Positions 1-5,873 are shown, counted from the stretch's first letter. The stretch: 8,653 bases of DNA from CAZCBJ01 sp964496705 (GCA_964496705.1 CAZCBJ010000172.1:1-8653); one strand, 5' to 3'. Notes: generated from the letters alone by a model not told the origin. Made by a program: numbers and translations.

Positions 1-59
1 CGCTCGGGCACGCGGAAGGTCTTGCTCAGATTCTCGACGCGGATGATCGGTACGGTCAT
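1..59 (-). CDS. ABC transporter ATP-binding protein, N-terminal fragment
   Basis: Only the first 19 codons and part of the next are inside the window. They read MTVPIIRVENLSKTFRVPE, the usual opening of an ABC ATPase (a beta strand with the 'I.V.nLsKtF' pattern before the Walker A loop). Walker A and everything after lie beyond position 1. The start at ATG 59 is supported by a strong GGAGG (65-69) five bases upstream. The 'LSKTFRVPER' run resembles ATPases paired with ABC-2 type export permeases, but that assignment rests on very few residues. The gene reads leftwards, away from the rest of the window. Confidence 0.8.
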   Translation of the reverse strand, partial: MTVPIIRVENLSKTFRVPE

Positions 60-156
60 TCTTTCCTCCGGTAAACGTACATTCTTATCATACAACATTG
101 GTGTGAAATTGGAGGGTTTTTGGGCGGTGATTGCCTGAGCGCTGCACCCCAAAGTT
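60..156 (-). promoter_or_regulatory. Leader and possible promoter of the ABC ATPase gene
   Basis: This AT-richer stretch lies just upstream of the ABC ATPase start. Reading on the minus strand, a TATGAT box at 92-87 is a plausible -10 element about 28 nt before the ATG, and GGAGG at 69-65 is the ribosome binding site. I see no convincing -35 hexamer at the right distance. The ribosome binding site is clear and the promoter is tentative. No gene is visible here. Confidence 0.35.
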
Positions 157-161
157 TTTAA

Positions 162-210
162 TCACCCAACGTGGGCAGACCCTTCCCGCAGGGATGCTTC
201 GCGATCGCTG
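162..210 (+). repeat. 49-bp direct repeat, left copy
   Basis: By eye this matches 429-477 at 43 of 49 positions without gaps. It contains a small hairpin TCCC-GCA-GGGA (184-194) and the octamer GCGATCGC (201-208). Two of the six differences from the right copy fall in the 3-nt hairpin loop and none in its stem. Just beyond it is a second possible hairpin, AGCGGGT (226-232) pairing with ACCCGCT (243-249). Confidence 0.7.
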
Positions 211-256
211 GACGAGCCTTGCGCAAGCGGGTTGACTCACAGACCCGCTCAGGGAA

Positions 257-430
257 TCACCACACCCTTGACTCCCTGAGCGCAGCGAAGGGTCTCGCCC
301 CCCGTGCCTCCCTGAGCGCAGCGAAGGGTCTCACCACACCCTTGACTCCCTGAGCGCAGCGAAGGGTCTCGCCCCCCGTGCCTCCCTGAGCGCAGCGAAG
401 GGTCTCACCTCACCCGTGACTCCCTGAGTC
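257..430 (+). repeat. 74-bp tandem duplication built from CCCTGAGCGCAGCGAAGGG units
   Basis: Positions 257-330 and 331-404 are identical, and a partial, slightly changed third copy starts at 405. Each 74-bp unit holds two copies of a 24-base motif whose core is CCCTGAGCGCAGCGAAGGG, giving four copies at 273-296, 309-332, 347-370 and 383-406. The spacers alternate between 12 bases (identical at 297-308 and 371-382) and 14 bases (333-346, also present at 259-272). The core is an imperfect palindrome. Exact identity of the two units points to recent duplication. Similar short GC-rich repeats are common between genes in Chloroflexota-like genomes (general recollection, not checked). Confidence 0.85.
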
Positions 431-432
431 AC
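416..432. other. Perfect 7-bp hairpin downstream of merR
   Basis: GTGACTC (416-422) and GAGTCAC (426-432) pair perfectly around a 3-base loop. It is followed directly by the 10-bp palindrome CCCAATTGGG (432-441). Reading on the minus strand these lie about 65-90 bases beyond the merR stop codon, so they could end or stabilise that transcript. There is no run of U after the hairpin, so it is not a standard intrinsic terminator. Confidence 0.45.
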
Positions 433-477
433 CCAATTGGGGCAGTCCCTTCCCATAGGGATGCTTCGCGATCGCTG
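429..477 (+). repeat. 49-bp direct repeat, right copy
   Basis: This is the partner of 162-210. It carries the same hairpin stem with a different loop, TCCC-ATA-GGGA (451-461), and the same GCGATCGC octamer (468-475). In addition, CTTCCCAT (449-456) can pair with ATGGGAAG (491-498), forming a larger stem-loop immediately downstream of the merR stop on the minus strand. The two copies bracket the tandem array. Confidence 0.7.
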
Positions 478-504
478 ATGGGTGCTGCGCATGGGAAGCT
501 GTGA

Positions 505-1254
505 TTAAATGTGCATGCGCTCTTCCAGATTGGCAATCATCTGCAGCGCGCGCTGTTCCTGGTCAGCCAGGGTGGTCAGCCAACGGTCGGCCGCCGAGAC
601 GGCGTCTTCGTCCGGGCGGGGCGTGTCCAGTGCCTGGCGCAGGTCTGTGTTCTCTCCGGCGTCGAGGCGCAGGAGCATGCGCAGGATGGCCATCGGGCTG
701 TAACCGGCGGTGCGCAGCATGCGGATCACGCGCAAGCGGGCGATCTCTGCCTCGCCGTAGAGGCGGTAGCGGTTGCGTGCATCGCGCGGCACGCTCAACA
801 GCCCGCTGCGTTCCCAGTTGCGCAGCACATCCTCGCTCAGCCCCAGCAGGCGGGCGGCTTCGCGGATGCGCAGCTCGGCTCCGCCCGGAGCGGCTGGCGG
901 TCCCTGCGCCCAGCGTTCCAGCAGCCTGACCGCTGCCTCGGCCTGGGCAATCTCGGACTTCACCAGCGCCAGGTGGCGGTGGGCCAGCTCCAGCGCCCCG
1001 CCCAGGTCGCCGCGGGCGGCGGTGCGGATCAACTGCGCGGCGGATTGGCGGATCTCCCGACCGGGCCAGGCGCTGTTCAACCCGGTGCGCGCCAGGCGCA
1101 TCTGCTCGAGGTGCTCCTGGCTGTAGAGCCGGTAGCCCGCCTGGCTGCGCGGGACGGGCGGCAGAAAGCCCCATCCCTCGTACAGCCGCACCGTGTTGGG
1201 GTGGCAGCCGACAGCGGCGGCAATTTTGGCGGTGGACAGGCAGCGGTAGGGCAT
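505..1254 (-). CDS. MerR-family transcriptional regulator with two MerR domains
   Basis: A 249-residue DNA-binding protein. Residues about 5-75 form one MerR-type winged helix-turn-helix: LSTAKIAAAVGCHPNTVRLY followed by the wing 'GYRLYSQEHLEQM'. Residues 76-115 look like a helical linker. Residues about 127-195 form a second MerR-type domain: LRIREAARLLGLSEDVLRNW, then 'RNRYRLYGEAEIARLRVIRML'. A short helical tail ends at 249. Ordinary MerR proteins have one such domain at the N-terminus and a dimerisation helix or effector domain after it, so this layout is unusual. No metal-binding cysteine cluster is visible. The ATG at 1254 is chosen because the first domain begins directly after it; an in-frame extension upstream to 1680 only reads through the divergent hydrolase gene. 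A TATAAT box ends nine bases before the start, so the mRNA is nearly leaderless. It probably regulates itself and the divergent gene. Confidence 0.88.
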   Translation of the reverse strand: MPYRCLSTAKIAAAVGCHPNTVRLYEGWGFLPPVPRSQAGYRLYSQEHLEQMRLARTGLNSAWPGREIRQSAAQLIRTAARGDLGGALELAHRHLALVKSEIAQAEAAVRLLERWAQGPPAAPGGAELRIREAARLLGLSEDVLRNWERSGLLSVPRDARNRYRLYGEAEIARLRVIRMLRTAGYSPMAILRMLLRLDAGENTDLRQALDTPRPDEDAVSAADRWLTTLADQEQRALQMIANLEERMHI

Positions 1255-1263
1255 GACCCTCAA

Positions 1264-1269
1264 ATTATA
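1264..1269 (-). promoter_or_regulatory. -10 box of the merR promoter
   Basis: Reading on the minus strand, a perfect TATAAT runs from 1269 to 1264 and is followed by TTGAGGGTC and the merR ATG. The expected transcription start falls two to four bases before the ATG, which would give an almost leaderless transcript. No consensus -35 element is seen at 16-19 bp upstream. Confidence 0.55.
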
Positions 1270-1279
1270 CGCAGGAAAG

Positions 1280-1291
1280 CCGCGCGCGCGG
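1280..1291. promoter_or_regulatory. Candidate MerR operator, perfect CG palindrome
   Basis: CCGCGCGCGCGG is a perfect 12-bp palindrome between the two divergent -10 boxes. It ends one base before the rightward TATAAT (1293-1298), that is inside the spacer of the hydrolase promoter, where MerR-family proteins typically bind. The run of alternating C and G could also adopt left-handed DNA under supercoiling. Its role as the operator is inferred from position and symmetry. Confidence 0.45.
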
Positions 1292-1292
1292 T

Positions 1293-1298
1293 TATAAT
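1293..1298 (+). promoter_or_regulatory. -10 box of the hydrolase promoter
   Basis: A perfect TATAAT lies 25 bases upstream of the hydrolase ATG, giving an expected leader of about 19 nt that includes AAGGAG (1313-1318). No consensus -35 hexamer is present at normal spacing, which would fit a promoter that needs an activator such as the neighbouring MerR protein. Confidence 0.6.
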
Positions 1299-1323
1299 TG
1301 GTTTCAAGATTCAAGGAGCGGCA

Positions 1324-2199
1324 ATGAAGAAAACGAACCCCTTCTCCCGTCTCAAACGCATATTTTCCGGTCGCGGCGAACCGTACGACACCCTGATGGA
1401 CCGCCAGGTGAGCATCGGCAGCCACAGCCTGCACGTTTTCTGCCTGGGGCGCGGCAGCCCGCCGCTGGTGATCGACACCGGTTTGGGTGAAATCTGCGCC
1501 GCCTGGCAGCCGCTGCAGCGCCGGCTGGCAGAATTGACCCGCGTCTTCGCCTACGACCGCGCCGGGTATGGCGAGAGCGCGCCCGGCTCGCTGCCGCGCC
1601 ACAGCCGCGTGGCAGCCGAGGATTTGCGCCTGCTGCTGGAGAAAGCCGGCGTCGAACCGCCTTTCCTGCTGCTGGGACATTCCCTGGGCGCGCTAAACCT
1701 GCAGGTTTTTGCCGGCTTGTACCCGCAAGACACCGCCGGGCTGCTGCTGCTCGACCCGCCGCCGTTGGAGTGGATCTGCGGGCGGGCGTTTCCCGAGCTG
1801 GCTGCACTGGCAGAAGAAGAAGTCAGGAAGATGAAGGCCGCCGCCGAAGAAGCTGCCCATTCTCACGATGCGCAGCAGCAGGCGAAAGCGGCTTTTTACA
1901 CCGTCCTGGCCTCGGAGCAGGCGGAATTGCTGAACAGCAGCGCCCGGCAGGCCGAGGCGCTCGCTTCGTTTGGCGACCTGCCGCTGTTTGTGCTGGCCTC
2001 CACGCAGCCCAATCCCAATTTTGGCGCCGCGGCCGAAGCCTTCCAGTCGTTTTGGATCGAGCAGAGCCGCGGGCTGGCTGCCAAATCCACTCGCGGGGAA
2101 TTCATCCTCGCGCCGAATAGTTCACACCACATTCACCTGGATGCGCCTGATCTGGTGGTAAACGCCGTCCAGCGCGCGTTGGCGCTGGTTCGCTCGTAG
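1324..2199 (+). CDS. Alpha/beta hydrolase fold protein
   Basis: A 291-residue serine hydrolase of the alpha/beta fold, the usual length for the family. The nucleophile elbow is GHSLG at 118-122 (Ser120). The strand before it, 'LTRVFAYDRAGYGES' (71-85), is the typical DRxGxG segment. The His is within 'NSSHHIHLDAPDLV' (265-278, probably His268). The acid is probably Asp144 in 'LLLLDPPP', though another position is possible. A cap region of about 150-215 is helical and rich in Ala, Glu and Lys. There is no signal peptide, but the N-terminus is basic. The substrate cannot be told: esters, lactones or epoxides are all possible. ATG 1324 is preceded by AAGGAG at five bases; an open frame reaching back to 511 is only the shadow of the merR gene. 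It is divergent from the two-domain MerR gene and is probably its target. Confidence 0.88.
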   Translation: MKKTNPFSRLKRIFSGRGEPYDTLMDRQVSIGSHSLHVFCLGRGSPPLVIDTGLGEICAAWQPLQRRLAELTRVFAYDRAGYGESAPGSLPRHSRVAAEDLRLLLEKAGVEPPFLLLGHSLGALNLQVFAGLYPQDTAGLLLLDPPPLEWICGRAFPELAALAEEEVRKMKAAAEEAAHSHDAQQQAKAAFYTVLASEQAELLNSSARQAEALASFGDLPLFVLASTQPNPNFGAAAEAFQSFWIEQSRGLAAKSTRGEFILAPNSSHHIHLDAPDLVVNAVQRALALVRS

Positions 2200-2270
2200 A
2201 CTTTTCTTTTTCGGCATATCCCCCTTCGTGTCGTTTGCGTTTTTTTTTATTTTTAAAAAAGGAGACCAAA
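2200..2270 (+). promoter_or_regulatory. AT-rich gap and ribosome binding site before the aldo/keto reductase
   Basis: This 71-bp gap contains nine T in a row (2240-2248), then ATTTTT and AAAAAA, ending in AAGGAG (2259-2264) six bases before the ATG at 2271. The T-run has no GC-rich hairpin before it, so it is not a clear terminator. No good -10/-35 pair was found. The reductase may be read through from the hydrolase promoter or have its own weak promoter here. The T9 and A6 runs could pair with each other and partly hide the ribosome binding site in RNA, which is only a possibility. Confidence 0.4.
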
Positions 2271-3233
2271 ATGGAATATCGCAGGCTTGGCAATTCGGGT
2301 TTAAAGGTGGCGCGCATCTGCCTGGGCACCATGCAGTTCGGCTGGTCGGCGGATGAGAGCGCCTCGTTCGCGGTCATGGATGCTTACGATGCTGCGGGCG
2401 GCAACTTCATCGACACCGCGGATATCTATTCCGCCTGGGTGCCGGGCAATCCCGGCGGGGTCAGCGAGGAGATCATCGGGCGCTGGATGCAGGCGCGCGG
2501 CAACCGCCACCTGATCGTTCTGGCGACCAAGTTCAACGGCCGGCTGTGGGAAGGCCCCAACGGCGACGGGCTCAGCCGCGGGCATGTGATGAAAGCCGTC
2601 GAAGACAGCCTACGCCGCCTGCAGACCGATTACATCGATCTCTACCAGACCCACTGGCCGCATTACGATACCCCCCAGGAGGAGACGCTGCGCGCGCTGG
2701 ACGACCTGGTCAAGGCCGGCAAGGTGCGCTACATCGGCTGCTCCAACGAGCCCGCCTGGCGGCTGACCAAGGCGCTGTGGATCAGCGACAAGCACAATCT
2801 CAACCGCTTCATATCCTCCCAGCCGCCCTACAGCCTGGTGCGCCGCGCCGATTTTGAGCGCGAGAGCGAGGCACTGTGCCTGGATCAGGGCGTGGGCGTG
2901 ATCCCCTACAGCCCACTGCAGGGCGGTTTTCTGACCGGTAAATACCGCCGCGACAGCCAGCCCGAAAGCGTGCGCGCCGAGGGATTGAAACGCTTTTTCA
3001 CCGAGCGCAATTTTGACCTGATCGACCTGCTGGAGAGCCTGGGCAAAGCTCACAACGCCAGCGTGGCTCAGGTGGCATTGGCCTGGCTGCTGCAGCGCCC
3101 CGCCATCACCGCGCCGATCATCGGCGCCAACACCGTGGAGCAGCTCACCGACATCCTGGGAACCCTGGAGGTGCACCTGACCGCCGAGGATGTGCAGGCC
3201 ATCGATGAAGCCAGCGACTGGCGCAAGGAGTGA
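2271..3233 (+). CDS. Aldo/keto reductase
   Basis: A 320-residue NAD(P)H-dependent oxidoreductase of the aldo/keto reductase superfamily, cytoplasmic and of typical length. The catalytic tetrad is complete: Asp48 and Tyr53 in 'FIDTADIYS', Lys87 in 'LATKF', and His128 in 'YQTHWPH'. Cofactor-contacting segments are visible: 'GCSNE' (156-160), Gln184, 'YSPLQGGFLTGKY' (213-225) and 'GANTVEQL' (285-292). It starts MEYRRLGNSGLKVARICLGT, normal for the family. An in-frame TTG at 2235 would add 12 residues encoded by the T/A-rich leader, so ATG 2271 with AAGGAG upstream is preferred. It sits 2 bp before the fucosidase gene and is clearly co-transcribed with it. A role on L-fucose (as an aldose dehydrogenase) or a related sugar is suggested only by that pairing; the family is too broad to name a substrate. 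Confidence 0.92.
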   Translation: MEYRRLGNSGLKVARICLGTMQFGWSADESASFAVMDAYDAAGGNFIDTADIYSAWVPGNPGGVSEEIIGRWMQARGNRHLIVLATKFNGRLWEGPNGDGLSRGHVMKAVEDSLRRLQTDYIDLYQTHWPHYDTPQEETLRALDDLVKAGKVRYIGCSNEPAWRLTKALWISDKHNLNRFISSQPPYSLVRRADFERESEALCLDQGVGVIPYSPLQGGFLTGKYRRDSQPESVRAEGLKRFFTERNFDLIDLLESLGKAHNASVAQVALAWLLQRPAITAPIIGANTVEQLTDILGTLEVHLTAEDVQAIDEASDWRKE

Positions 3234-3235
3234 GC

Positions 3236-4483
3236 ATGGCAGATACTGTAGAAAATCAGGAGCAGCGTGACGAGCGCATGCGCTGGTGGCGTGAGGCGCG
3301 CTTTGGCATGTTCATCCACTGGGGCCTGTATTCCCAGCTTGGGCGGCACGAGTGGGTGATGAACCGCGAGCGCATCCCTTTGGCCGAATACGAAAAACTG
3401 GCCGATACCTGGACGGTCAAAGAGCGCCCGGCGCGCGAATGGGTGCGCCTGGCCAAACAGGCGGGGATGAAATACATGGTGATGACCACCAAGCACCACG
3501 AGGGCTTCTGCCTGTGGGACACCAAGCAGACCGACTACAACGCGGTGCAGCGCGGCCCGCGGCGCGACCTGGTGCGCGAATATGTGGAGGCCTGCCGCGA
3601 GTTCGGCCTGCGCGTGGGATTCTATTACTCACTCATGGACTGGCACCATCCCGACGGCGCGCGCTGCGCCAAAGACGAAGCCGCCCGGCGACGGTTTATT
3701 GATTTCACCTACGGGTGCGTCGAAGAGCTGTGCAGCCAGTACGGCCAGCTCGACATCCTGTGGTACGATGTGTCCTGGCCGCTTTCCTCCCCAGAGTTAT
3801 GGGAAAGCGCGCGCATCACCGCCATGGCCCGCCGCCTGCAGCCGGGGATCATCGTCAACAACCGCGCCCAACTGCCCGAGGATTTCGGCACGCCCGAAGA
3901 GCACGTCACTGCCGAGGCCGCCGGGCGCGACTGGGAAGCCTGCATGACCTTCAACGGCTCGTGGGGTTACATGCCCTGCGCCCGCGATTGGCGTCCGGTG
4001 CGCGAGGTGGTGCATTTGCTGCGCACCGCGGCGGCCGGCGGCGGCAACCTGCTGCTCAACGTGGGGCCCAAACCCGACGGCTCGGTACCCGAAGAAGCCC
4101 ACCAGCGTCTGGAACCGTTGGGTCGCTGGACGGCGCAAAATCAGGAAGCCTATCTTGGTCTGGTGGAGCGCGCCGACGGGCGCATGGAATGGCTGCCGAC
4201 CGGCAGTTGGACCTTGAAGGGCAACACGGCATATTTCTGGGCCAGCAACTGGCCGGGCGGCGAGCTGGTCATCGGCGGGCTGCAGGTCAAGGTGCTGCGC
4301 GCCTCGTATCTGTCCACCGCTCAGCCCATCCCCTTCGAGCAGTCCGGCGAGCGCCTGGTTGTAAAAGGTCTTCCCCCTGATAATCCCGACCCGATCGCCG
4401 GGGTGACGGTGATCAAGCTGGAATGTGACGCTCCCCCGCGCCAGGTGCTGGGCGCCGGCTGCGTCACCCTCGACCAGGTTTAG
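3236..4483 (+). CDS. Alpha-L-fucosidase, glycoside hydrolase family 29
   Basis: A 415-residue family 29 glycosidase that cleaves terminal alpha-L-fucose with retention. Markers are 'RFGMFIHWGLYS' (22-33), 'TTKHHEGFCLWD' (84-95), 'GFYYSLMDWHHPD' (128-140), the nucleophile strand 'LDILWYDVSW' with Asp178, 'IIVNNR' (205-210), 'CMTFNGSWGY' (236-245) and 'GGGNLLLNVGPKPDG' (268-282). Glu234 just before 'CMTFNGSWGY' is a candidate acid/base residue, but this residue varies in the family. A C-terminal beta-rich part covers about 310-415. No signal peptide is seen, so it probably acts inside the cell on imported oligosaccharides. ATG 3236 has AAGGAG (3225-3230) five bases upstream, within the end of the reductase gene; a GTG at 3230 would lie inside that motif and is less likely. 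Its stop codon directly touches that of the convergent symporter gene. Confidence 0.92.
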   Translation: MADTVENQEQRDERMRWWREARFGMFIHWGLYSQLGRHEWVMNRERIPLAEYEKLADTWTVKERPAREWVRLAKQAGMKYMVMTTKHHEGFCLWDTKQTDYNAVQRGPRRDLVREYVEACREFGLRVGFYYSLMDWHHPDGARCAKDEAARRRFIDFTYGCVEELCSQYGQLDILWYDVSWPLSSPELWESARITAMARRLQPGIIVNNRAQLPEDFGTPEEHVTAEAAGRDWEACMTFNGSWGYMPCARDWRPVREVVHLLRTAAAGGGNLLLNVGPKPDGSVPEEAHQRLEPLGRWTAQNQEAYLGLVERADGRMEWLPTGSWTLKGNTAYFWASNWPGGELVIGGLQVKVLRASYLSTAQPIPFEQSGERLVVKGLPPDNPDPIAGVTVIKLECDAPPRQVLGAGCVTLDQV

Positions 4484-5857
4484 CTAATCCACGGCCGCCT
4501 GTGCTTCGCGCCGGGCGGCCAGTTCGCGCCGCACCTCGGCGTGCCGCTCGCGGCTGAGTGGGTACAGCGCGGCGAAGATAATCCCAGCCAGCAGGAATAC
4601 GGAGGGGATTGGTCCCATCAGCAGGCGAATGGCCAGCACGGCGCTGGGCGTCTGCTCGACGGCGTTGGACACATAACCGCTCCATTCCAGCCCGAGCAGC
4701 ATCATTGGAATGGCGATGGAGGAGGCCACTTTGCGCAGCAGTGTCACCAGGCTGTAGAACATGCCCTCGTGGCGCTGCCCGGTGGCCAGCTCATCCCACT
4801 CAATGGCGTCGGGGATCATCGCCCAGGGCAGCACATGCACTGCGCCCACCCCGATGCCGGCCAGCGCGGCCATGCTCATCACCACCGGCATGCCCCAATC
4901 CGGGCTGACCAGGATCATGGTGACGATCACCGCCGAGAGGAACAGCATGCCGGCGATGTAGGCTTTGCGTTTATCCAGCCTGTGCGAGGCCCAGTTCCAG
5001 AACGGCAGGGTCAGCAGCGCGGCGATGAACACCGTGCCGGCCACCAAATCGCTGTCGGCTTCCAGCTTCATGCGGTATTTGAGAAAATACAGCAGGATAC
5101 CCTGGATGAATTCGATAGCTGTCCAGGTGAACAGGAACAGACCCACCGAGAAAATAAAGGGGCGGTTCTTGAGTGCGGCGCGCAGCGACTCTTTCAAACC
5201 CGGCTGCTTCTGCTGCTGATTTTCCGAGCGCTCGCGTGTGCCGAAGAAGGTGAGCAGCAGCGGCAAGCCCGCTGCCAGGCCGAACAGCAACCCCGTCCAG
5301 GCAGCCCGCGCCGCGTTCTCCGGCCGCATGGTGCCGATCAGCATCAGCGGCACGGTGAAAGCCACCAGCCCGCCAATGATCGAGAAGGCCATTCGATAGC
5401 TGGTCAGGCTGGTGCGCTCATCGTAATCCAGGGTCAGCTCGGGCGTCAGGGCAAAGTAGGGCATGTACACCAGGCTGGCGAAGGTGTCGAAAAGAAAATA
5501 AGCCAGCGCATAATAGGCGGTCAACGCAAGCGGGCTTTCGAAGGGCGGTTTCCACCACATGGCGGCAAAGGCCAGGGCAAAGGGCAGGAAACCGAACAGC
5601 AAGAACGGCCGCCGCCGGCCCCAGCGCGTGCGCGTGCGGTCGGAGAGGTAGCCGATCAGCGGGTCATTGATCCAGTCCCAACTGCGGCCCACAAAAACCG
5701 CGATTGCCGCCAGCCCGGGCGTCAGCCCGACCACGTCGGTGAGGAAGATGGCGAACAGCACCCCCAGGGTGGTGTCGGTCAGGCTAAATCCGAAGTCGCC
5801 CGCGCCGTAGAGCACTTTGGTGATGCGGGGCAGAAATTCGCTGCGGGATGCGGTCAT
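4484..5857 (-). CDS. GPH-type cation:sugar symporter (MFS_2, MelB-like)
   Basis: A 457-residue membrane protein with about 12 hydrophobic segments, of the glycoside-pentoside-hexuronide:cation symporter family. The signature is clear at the N-terminus: 'YGAGDFGFSLTDTTLG' (17-32), 'FLTDVVGL' (38-45), and 'WDWINDPLIGYLSDRTRTRW' (60-79). Asp61 and Asp65 occupy the places of the two MelB cation-site aspartates (Asp55, Asp59), suggesting uptake driven by Na+ or H+. The MelB sugar-contact residue Asp19 appears to be Ser25 here, so the substrate is probably not melibiose-like. The C-terminal tail is charged and cytoplasmic. GAGG at 5866-5863 lies five bases before the ATG. It is the last gene of the minus-strand set, 16 bp after the 369-aa GNAT-like gene. 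Its closeness to the fucosidase suggests fucosylated or other oligosaccharides as cargo, which is inference. Confidence 0.9.
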   Translation of the reverse strand: MTASRSEFLPRITKVLYGAGDFGFSLTDTTLGVLFAIFLTDVVGLTPGLAAIAVFVGRSWDWINDPLIGYLSDRTRTRWGRRRPFLLFGFLPFALAFAAMWWKPPFESPLALTAYYALAYFLFDTFASLVYMPYFALTPELTLDYDERTSLTSYRMAFSIIGGLVAFTVPLMLIGTMRPENAARAAWTGLLFGLAAGLPLLLTFFGTRERSENQQQKQPGLKESLRAALKNRPFIFSVGLFLFTWTAIEFIQGILLYFLKYRMKLEADSDLVAGTVFIAALLTLPFWNWASHRLDKRKAYIAGMLFLSAVIVTMILVSPDWGMPVVMSMAALAGIGVGAVHVLPWAMIPDAIEWDELATGQRHEGMFYSLVTLLRKVASSIAIPMMLLGLEWSGYVSNAVEQTPSAVLAIRLLMGPIPSVFLLAGIIFAALYPLSRERHAEVRRELAARREAQAAVD

Positions 5858-5873
5858 GTTGACCTCGTTGGTG

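Larger units (their letters stand above)
157..509. repeat. Nested intergenic repeat island with inverted ends
   Basis: Most of the gap between the ABC ATPase and the merR gene is repetitive. The outer edges are a perfect 9-bp inverted repeat: TTTAATCAC at 157-165 and GTGATTAAA at 501-509. Inside these are two 49-bp direct repeats (162-210 and 429-477), and between those an exact tandem duplication (257-404). The right edge includes the TAA stop of the merR gene (507-505). No transposase is present, so it could be a non-autonomous element, but no target-site duplication was identified. A 60-codon open frame across it (171-353) only translates the repeats. Confidence 0.75.

Noticed and set aside
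171..353. Open reading frame of 60 codons on the plus strand
   Set aside because: It reads through the repeat island as repeated LSAAKGL, has no ribosome binding site and no protein-like composition.
273..406. Regularly spaced repeats that look like a small CRISPR array
   Set aside because: The gaps between repeats are only 12-14 bases and recur exactly (297-308 equals 371-382), so they are not unique spacers; no cas gene is present. It is a tandem duplication.
511..1323. 271-codon upstream extension of the hydrolase gene
   Set aside because: It is the antisense frame of the merR gene. ATG 1324 has a good ribosome binding site and begins the recognisable hydrolase.
1255..1680. 142-codon upstream extension of the merR gene
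   Set aside because: It runs antisense through the start of the hydrolase gene and across both promoters; the MerR domain begins right after ATG 1254.
2240..2253. T-run as an intrinsic terminator after the hydrolase
   Set aside because: No GC-rich stem-loop precedes the nine T residues, so the standard requirement is not met.
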